From Alphaproteobacteria bacterium (GTDB lineage: Bacteria; Pseudomonadota; Alphaproteobacteria; UBA2966): a stretch of 64,000 nt of DNA. Under the pieces are notes generated by a model. That model saw only the letters and a program-made list of their open reading frames with translations. It ran no database searches and was not told the DNA's origin. Below, one piece after another: positions 57,743 to 64,000 of this stretch. The number at the start of each line of letters is the position of its first letter. The stretch's first letter is position 1. The stretch lies in contig JABIFY010000106.1 of NCBI GenBank assembly GCA_018650465.1, positions 1-64,000 on the forward strand, read 5' to 3'. Made by a program: the position numbers and the translations under genes.

Positions 57743-58853
57743 AACAGACCAGCAGTAATGGCAAAGTCAGTTGATAGCGTATGAGACGCGGGATCATGGC
57801 GCTTTCACCCGGTCTGGAAGAATAATGTTTTAGACCATCAGAAATAGCGCTGCGCCTGATCAGGCCATGGACAAATTTATATATCGTAAAAAAGTTACTG
57901 GTTTTGAGGCTGCCACAGAGCCTGATCAACTGAATAACCGTGTAGGCAATGCGGGCATTGCCACATCTCTGCTCGATTTGAAGCGTATCTGTATCTGTAT
58001 TTTCCAGGTAGTGCTGGACGCTGGCCAGCGCCTTTAGAAAGCCGAACAGCACCGCAGGGTTTTTGCCGAATGAAGATGTTGCTGAAGTATTGAGGGGATG
58101 CAACAGGTGGTGAACAACCGGAGACGCAACGTAAGCCAGCGAATTGGCGAACACCAGAGTGTCAAAGTTGTAAGATACGTCCTCAAAGGCTGACAGCCCT
58201 TCGTCGAAAACCACGCCCGCTTTATGCAACATCGATGATCTGAATAAACGACCCCATGAGTATACAAACAAGGGATGTTTATTGGGTTGGTTCAGGTAGG
58301 TGATAACATAATCGCGCAAATCAGCCCGCCCGAGTACACGGTCGTCTGGAAAAACCAGTGTTGGTGATGAGGGCTTGCCCTCGCCATCCAAAAAAGTCGT
58401 GAAACCACCGACTGTTATATCCGCCCCGGTTTCGTGTGCAATTTTGTAAAGCGACGCGAGCGCGTTCTCTGCGAGAATATCATCAGCATCCGCAAATATT
58501 ACGAACTCGCCGCGTGCCATTTTGAAACCCAGATTACGGGCAGCTGAAACACCATTGTTCTCGCAGCGCAAAATAGTTATGCGTGGATCTGCGGACCACT
58601 TTTCAAGTATTGCGCCAGATTGGTCTGTAGAGCCATCGTTGACAAAGATGATTTGCAGTTTTTCATGGGTTTGCCCGGTCAGGCTGGATATGCATTCATC
58701 GAGCCAAGGTGCCGCATTATAGACAGGTACAATAACACTGATAGCACCTGGGGTCTGGCTTGCAATATTGCTGTCGTCAACCAAAATATCGTTTCCTTGG
58801 GGGGCTGGCTTATTCGGCTGCAATCCGGGATTCGTCAAAGCCGACAAGCTCAC
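57714..58853 (-). CDS. Glycosyltransferase family 2
   Basis: ISVIVPVYNAAPWLDECISSLTGQTHEKLQIIFVNDGSTDQSGAILEKW, GEFVIFADADD. Confidence 0.95.
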   Translation of the reverse strand: MSLSALTNPGLQPNKPAPQGNDILVDDSNIASQTPGAISVIVPVYNAAPWLDECISSLTGQTHEKLQIIFVNDGSTDQSGAILEKWSADPRITILRCENNGVSAARNLGFKMARGEFVIFADADDILAENALASLYKIAHETGADITVGGFTTFLDGEGKPSSPTLVFPDDRVLGRADLRDYVITYLNQPNKHPLFVYSWGRLFRSSMLHKAGVVFDEGLSAFEDVSYNFDTLVFANSLAYVASPVVHHLLHPLNTSATSSFGKNPAVLFGFLKALASVQHYLENTDTDTLQIEQRCGNARIAYTVIQLIRLCGSLKTSNFFTIYKFVHGLIRRSAISDGLKHYSSRPGESAMIPRLIRYQLTLPLLLVCYDKARKRYG

Positions 58854-60654
58854 AGATGTCCAGAATTTTTGTTACGCCGCGGTGGTTTTCAAGAATCTGA
58901 TAAGAAATCTGGGTAATATGTGATGGCACGGCAATGATTACGACAGGCACATTGTTGTCTTCAAGAATCGAGGGGGCACAGATGTTTTTGCCATAAAAAT
59001 CCATCGTCCGCTTGCTCTCCGAAATATCGATTGGATAGACGTCGGGACCCGCAAAAATGCTGTCATTCTTGAACAGGTCCATGGCGGAAATCGTCATGCC
59101 CCAGATCGCAATCTTGCCGTATTGTTTGACAAGAGAAGAGACATTGCGATCAAGGTTTTCCCGCAACTGCGGTGGCAATGGAATATGGAATTTCTGCTGG
59201 CAATGATCACAGGAGATATAGTCGATAGCGAAGAGCTTGACATCTTCCCAAGTGCAGTCGCCACCACAGGTCGGGCAAGTAGCGGAGATCGTTTCCCGAC
59301 CCATCCGATCGTCCAGGCTATGTAGTTCTACGGCTTCCAACTGACCTGCGGCTTCGGTTGAATCTGATATCTCCCGTGCCAACAGCGCTAATTCCTGGTC
59401 TGTCATCTTTGAAATGTTGATCTGGGGGCAGCCGTCTTTAAGGTATTGTACCTTATCCTTGATCAGTCCGTTCTCACAGGCATTGCGATAGACGGCGGAA
59501 CCCGGGAAAGGTTTGATCAGCGTCAGATGGACCAGGTATTCTGGATGATCGTGCCACCATTTCATTGTTTTGGCGGCACTTTCAGCGGTTTCTTCCACAT
59601 CACCGAAGATAAAGCAGCCATAGGAAGATATGCCCTGATCCATGACTTCTTTCAGGACGCGTTCCGTTTTTGCCATCGTCAAGCCTTTGCGCATGCTCTT
59701 GAGGATCGCGTCGTCGGCACTTTCCAGGCCAAAGAACATAACGTCCAGACCGCCCTTTTTCATAATTGGCAGCAAACCAGGCTTGACGATGTTGATGGCG
59801 AAATCTGCGTGCCACGGAATACCATAAGGGCCCATCCGTTCACTGAAAGCCTTGGCGTCTTCGTATTTGGGCGCAAATAACTCGTCTGCCATTGATATGT
59901 ATTCAATGTTGAAATTCTCGACCAGGTAATCAAGCTCTCCAAAGAAGTCATCAAGCGAGCGACGACGATATTTGTGACCAATGGAATGAAAGCAAAATGT
60001 ACAACTGTAGGGGCAAGACCGACTGCCCAACATTGGCACCATTTGTGTTGCGCTCAGGCCACCGAAACTTGAAGGGGGCGTCGCAAGATATTTATCCAGC
60101 TGAAATCCCTCATAGTCAGGCCAGGGAATTGTATCAATATCTTCAATATCGTCTCTGGTTGCTGTTTTCGTGAAAGTGTCGCCGTCTTTAATGATCAGCC
60201 CGTCGACGGCAAATATATCGGTTACATCTTCCAGGCATTGGGCAAACTCGACGACTGTTGCCTCACCTTCACCAATCACCCCGTAATCAGCGTATTCCAG
60301 TGCTTCCATCGCGACATTGGGATCGGCAGAAATTAAACCGCCACCAACGACGGTGAGAATATCGCTATCAAGTTTTTTCACGACTTCAATAACATGTTTG
60401 ACGAGGTGATATTGCGGCGATAATCCACCAGTACCAACAATGTTGATGTTATGCTGTTTGATCGCCTCTTCAATAACTGTGCTGACTTTGCCTTTCGTAT
60501 GATTAAGGTTCAGCGTATGAACATTGAAACCTGCATGTTTCAGGCTCGAAGAAATGTAAGCCATGCCGAGGGGAAAAACGTAACCGTCACCAACTGTTTG
60601 CACCAGACGCGGCATGATGAGCAAAAACTCAAGTTTGTTCCCGAAAACAGCCAT
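58810..60654 (-). CDS. B12-binding-type radical SAM protein with zinc ribbon and C-terminal Rossmann-like domain
   Basis: FPLGMAYISSSLKHAGFNVHTLNLN...GVIGEGEATVVEF; SCPYSCTFCFHSIGHKYRRRS; CPTCGG...CDHCQQ; IAIWGMTISAMDLFKND...VYPIDISESK. Confidence 0.9.
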   Translation of the reverse strand: MAVFGNKLEFLLIMPRLVQTVGDGYVFPLGMAYISSSLKHAGFNVHTLNLNHTKGKVSTVIEEAIKQHNINIVGTGGLSPQYHLVKHVIEVVKKLDSDILTVVGGGLISADPNVAMEALEYADYGVIGEGEATVVEFAQCLEDVTDIFAVDGLIIKDGDTFTKTATRDDIEDIDTIPWPDYEGFQLDKYLATPPSSFGGLSATQMVPMLGSRSCPYSCTFCFHSIGHKYRRRSLDDFFGELDYLVENFNIEYISMADELFAPKYEDAKAFSERMGPYGIPWHADFAINIVKPGLLPIMKKGGLDVMFFGLESADDAILKSMRKGLTMAKTERVLKEVMDQGISSYGCFIFGDVEETAESAAKTMKWWHDHPEYLVHLTLIKPFPGSAVYRNACENGLIKDKVQYLKDGCPQINISKMTDQELALLAREISDSTEAAGQLEAVELHSLDDRMGRETISATCPTCGGDCTWEDVKLFAIDYISCDHCQQKFHIPLPPQLRENLDRNVSSLVKQYGKIAIWGMTISAMDLFKNDSIFAGPDVYPIDISESKRTMDFYGKNICAPSILEDNNVPVVIIAVPSHITQISYQILENHRGVTKILDICELVGFDESRIAAE

Positions 60655-60956
60655 TGCATTTCCTGACGTTAATGTTCGAATGATTATAGGGTAATTATCA
60701 TGCCAGTCTTTAAATAACCGTGAATCGCGATCTGTAATCGGGTAGAATAGCAGGGCAAATGATCCCGTATTTGGTCATTCAAATTGACCCTGGAAGTTTC
60801 AATTTGCCAGTGCAGACCCCTCCAGTTTACATGACCGTCATTCCCTATAATGTTTTGTAAAGAAACCGGGTATAAGAGTAACCTGGACAATGAGACTACG
60901 GTTTGTTTGATGCGAAATGTTTTGTGTAATGTCAGTTTTTGGGGGCAAAACGGTCT

Positions 60957-62144
60957 ATGGCCAAAACCAAGTTAATTCTTTTTCATTCCGGTCACGAAAA
61001 TGATCTGATTATGGAGGAGGCGTTTACAATTCTGTTTCGCGAGAAAGGCATTGAAATAGTAGCGCTGAATGGCGCGAGTGCAGAATCGGCCAGCAACCTT
61101 TTGGAGGTTGTTCAAGACTCCCCGGAAGATTTTATTGCAGTTGTTGGGCTTGGGGCCTACATTTTCAAATTTTTTGATGGTGAGGCGCCAGCGATACACC
61201 GCACATTGAATATCCCCCTGGTCATATTTATCATGGATCATCCGGGATACAGTATGATTGAAATGCCGGAGGGGATTGAAGACGCCCTGTATATAACGGG
61301 TTGCGAAGACCATGAAGCCTATTGGCGGAAGCACAGGCCTCTCGACAAAAATGTCATCACAGTGAAAAATATTGCGTGGGCAAATACAGCTGAGTCTCTG
61401 TCTCCCGATTTAGAAAGTTTCCTAAAAAGAGATCCCATCATTTTTGCGCCGGTAAACCTGAGCATGGCGGGATTATCGACTGAAAACTGGTGGGCATATG
61501 TTGAGCAACAGCACGAACCGGTGCTGTCGGTTATTAAAGATTCTTTTGCTCTGGTCGTTCAGAATTTCAATATGTGTGTGGATGATGCTATTGATGAAAT
61601 TCTGTTTGATAAATCGATTGAACTGGAATTACTGCAACGGGTAGAAGCGTCTCGATGCGTAGATGGCTTAACCAAGATGTGGCGTCGAAATTTTGTGATT
61701 GGCAGTCTGATTGATCTTCCCATCGTGGTCTCAACAGACTATGTGCCAGAACAGTTTTTGGGTAAATATGCCGATAAATTCATTCAGACTTCGGGGTATA
61801 TGACAGTTGAGCTTATGTCAAAAGTACAGTTTCTAATCAATATTCCGCCACCCAGACCAAAAATGGTCCATGACCGAATAGGCAAATGCATCGATGCCGG
61901 GGCTGTTTTGTTGACTGAACCAACCAGCGGAATCCAGGAAATCCTTAAAGAAGACAGGGATTATATCGGCTACACCTATAATGCCGACTCGCTCCGTGAA
62001 ACTGTCACTCATGCGTTGAATAACCCGGCTGATGCATATGAAATGACAATCTCGGCAAAAAAACAATGGGACGAGAAAGTCGGTGATGGATCTGCAATCA
62101 AAGTGCTTTTGGAAGCTATTGCTGATATGCCGAAAGCAAGTTAG
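60957..62144 (+). CDS. Glycosyltransferase-like protein (GT4/CgeB-type C-terminus)
   Basis: KCIDAGAVLLTEPTSGIQEILKEDRDYIGYTYNADSLRETVTHALNNPADAYEM resembles GT4/CgeB C-termini; start at MAKTKL after GGGGG. Confidence 0.55.
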   Translation: MAKTKLILFHSGHENDLIMEEAFTILFREKGIEIVALNGASAESASNLLEVVQDSPEDFIAVVGLGAYIFKFFDGEAPAIHRTLNIPLVIFIMDHPGYSMIEMPEGIEDALYITGCEDHEAYWRKHRPLDKNVITVKNIAWANTAESLSPDLESFLKRDPIIFAPVNLSMAGLSTENWWAYVEQQHEPVLSVIKDSFALVVQNFNMCVDDAIDEILFDKSIELELLQRVEASRCVDGLTKMWRRNFVIGSLIDLPIVVSTDYVPEQFLGKYADKFIQTSGYMTVELMSKVQFLINIPPPRPKMVHDRIGKCIDAGAVLLTEPTSGIQEILKEDRDYIGYTYNADSLRETVTHALNNPADAYEMTISAKKQWDEKVGDGSAIKVLLEAIADMPKAS

Positions 62145-62246
62145 TCGGGGCCGTGATCGTGGCTGATCATGCATTTGTCTCTGACAGAACTTGTTAACCA
62201 ATTTCAGTTTACAATTAGTCTGGATTGACTGTGATTAAGAAGGACC

Positions 62247-63587
62247 ATGACGCGCGCTGTCGAATTACGTCATAAAATTCTGGAACTGGTGGAGGAATAT
62301 GCGAAGGAAGCATTTCCTGAGCGCGGCTTCACGCCTGGCCGGGATGCGGTACCCGTCAGCGGTATGGTCTTTGGCAGCGAAGAGCTCACCAATCTTGTTG
62401 ATGCCTCGCTCGATTTCTGGCTGACGACCGGACGTTTTAATGACGAATTCGAACTCAAGCTCGCCCAAACCATGGGCACGCGCCACGCCTTAACAACAAA
62501 CTCAGGGTCCTCGGCAAATCTGGTCGCCGTGTCTGCGCTGACATCTCCTTTGCTGGGTGACAGGGCATTGCGCCCTGGTGATGAAGTTATCACCTGTGCG
62601 ACCGGCTTTCCGACAACCGTTAACCCCATAATACAAAATGGTTTGGTGCCGGTGTTTCTTGATGTCGATATTCCAACTTACAATATGGATATGGCGGCCC
62701 TTGAGGCGGCGATTTCCCCTCGGACCCGTGCCATCGTATTGGCCCATACGTTGGGGAATCCCTTTGATCTGGCACGTGTGATGAAGGTGGCTGAACGTCA
62801 CGGTCTGTTTGTTGTTGAAGATTGTTGCGACGCCTTTGGGGCGACTTACAATGATCAGAATGTTGGAACTTTTGGGGATTTCTCAACGGCCAGTTTTTAT
62901 CCGGCCCACCATATGACGACGGGTGAGGGCGGGGCTGTATTCACCAGTGGCCCAAAATACAAACGCATCGCTCGATCATTTCGGGACTGGGGGCGGGATT
63001 GCTGGTGTGACCCGGGTGCCGACAATACCTGCGGTAAGCGGTTTGAACATTCGCTGGGAGATTTGCCAGCCGGATATGATCACAAATATACATTTTCTCA
63101 TCTTGGTTACAATCTCAAGATGACGGATATGCAAGCGGCCGTCGGGCTGATTCAACTGACACGGCTGGATGAATTTCATAACATTCGCCAAAGAAATTTT
63201 GACTATCTGACGGAGATACTGTCAGATTTTGAAGACTTCCTGGTGCTGCCCGAAGCAACTGAAAACAGCAAACCTTCGTGGTTTGGGTTTCCGCTGACAT
63301 TACGCCAGGATGCACCTTTCGACCGAAACGAACTGATCAATTATTTTGAGGAAAATCGTATCGCCACGCGCCTGCTTTTTGCCGGCAACCTGATACGCCA
63401 ACCTTATATGATAGGTCAGGATTATCGGGTTATGGGTGATTTGGCAAAATCAGATCTGGTGACGGGCAAGACCTTCTGGATAGGTTTGTATCCGAAGTTG
63501 AACACCGGGCATCTTGACTACGTTTATGACACCATGTCTGCATTTGTCCGCAACTTTGCAAATCAAAACGCCCAAGCTTCAAATTAA
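62247..63587 (+). CDS. rfbH: CDP-6-deoxy-4-ketohexose 3-dehydrase-like (RfbH/E1)
   Basis: [61 protein letters not shown] (His replaces PLP Lys), [17 protein letters not shown] [2Fe-2S] Cys region. Confidence 0.92.
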   Translation: MTRAVELRHKILELVEEYAKEAFPERGFTPGRDAVPVSGMVFGSEELTNLVDASLDFWLTTGRFNDEFELKLAQTMGTRHALTTNSGSSANLVAVSALTSPLLGDRALRPGDEVITCATGFPTTVNPIIQNGLVPVFLDVDIPTYNMDMAALEAAISPRTRAIVLAHTLGNPFDLARVMKVAERHGLFVVEDCCDAFGATYNDQNVGTFGDFSTASFYPAHHMTTGEGGAVFTSGPKYKRIARSFRDWGRDCWCDPGADNTCGKRFEHSLGDLPAGYDHKYTFSHLGYNLKMTDMQAAVGLIQLTRLDEFHNIRQRNFDYLTEILSDFEDFLVLPEATENSKPSWFGFPLTLRQDAPFDRNELINYFEENRIATRLLFAGNLIRQPYMIGQDYRVMGDLAKSDLVTGKTFWIGLYPKLNTGHLDYVYDTMSAFVRNFANQNAQASN

Positions 63588-63620
63588 TCTTCTGTTTTCC
63601 GGCCAGATTTCGACGCCAGT

Positions 63621-64000
63621 TCAGGCGTAGTCGAAGTTCCTGTACATCATTTTCAGGTTACTGCGCTGGATCATGCGACCAATGCCACCGGGATGATTTT
63701 GGTAGAGGTTCATGGTGTTCTGGATGTAATCCTTCTGATCCACCGTGTGATAGAACTGAATTTTCACACCACTGTCTTCTGACCTGATTTCCCGTGGATC
63801 AACGCTGAAACGATTTGAACTCAAGGCCTTGAAGTCATAGTCGAACAGCTTTTCGCTGGTTGCCTGATCCTCGTGCAAATGCTGCTTGCGATGGATGACA
63901 AAAGCCGTCAGTTGTTCAAAGAAGCGCGCAGTTTCTTCCTGCCAGAGGTTTGCTTCAGCCAGAATAGAGTGGATTGTCCGGCACAGGATGTTGGCGACTT
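63621..64000 (-). CDS. C-terminal fragment of a protein continuing beyond the window (possibly radical SAM)
   Basis: Frame open to window end: ...ANILCRTIHSILAEANLWQEETARFFEQLTAFVIHRKQHLHEDQATSEKLFDYDFKALSS...GGIGRMIQRSNLKMMYRNFDYA. Confidence 0.6.
   Translation of the reverse strand, partial: VANILCRTIHSILAEANLWQEETARFFEQLTAFVIHRKQHLHEDQATSEKLFDYDFKALSSNRFSVDPREIRSEDSGVKIQFYHTVDQKDYIQNTMNLYQNHPGGIGRMIQRSNLKMMYRNFDYA

Overview
The window looks like an alphaproteobacterial (probably Rhodospirillales-like) chromosome segment; no tRNA, rRNA, CRISPR, transposase or phage genes were recognised. It has three parts. (1) 0-9.5 kb: end of a fixGHIS/ccoGHIS operon, a DUF2189 protein, typA, and a group of small genes (DUF169, VOC, Rrf2 regulator, GNAT, RidA). 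(2) 9.6-34 kb: an anaerobic aromatic-degradation island with korAB plus a ferritin-like gene, oah-dch-bcrCBAD-fdx (benzoyl-CoA reductase), a tandem-GNAT gene, hcrCAB (4-hydroxybenzoyl-CoA reductase), paaK, a fused FeS/membrane-anchor protein plus molybdopterin subunit resembling phenylacetyl-CoA:acceptor oxidoreductase (Pad), and a hot-dog thioesterase. (3) 34-64 kb: an SBBP beta-propeller protein with flagellin-IN-like segments, then a large surface-glycan/nucleotide-sugar cluster with a domain-swapped HldE-like enzyme, GmhA-like SIS, split transketolase, three DegT/RfbH enzymes, NeuB-cupin fusion, ThDP enzyme, SDR-methyltransferase fusion, at least four radical SAM enzymes and an unassigned protein. 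Main leads: a 31-bp dyad site shared by the bcr/kor promoter region and a distant GNAT operon; the fused PadCD-like subunit inside one paaK-hcr operon; and a radical-SAM-rich glycan cluster with a reused Rossmann-like module, whose chemistry may include NDP-heptose and branched 3,6-dideoxyhexose synthesis. All functional calls come from reading translations by eye; no database search was run.
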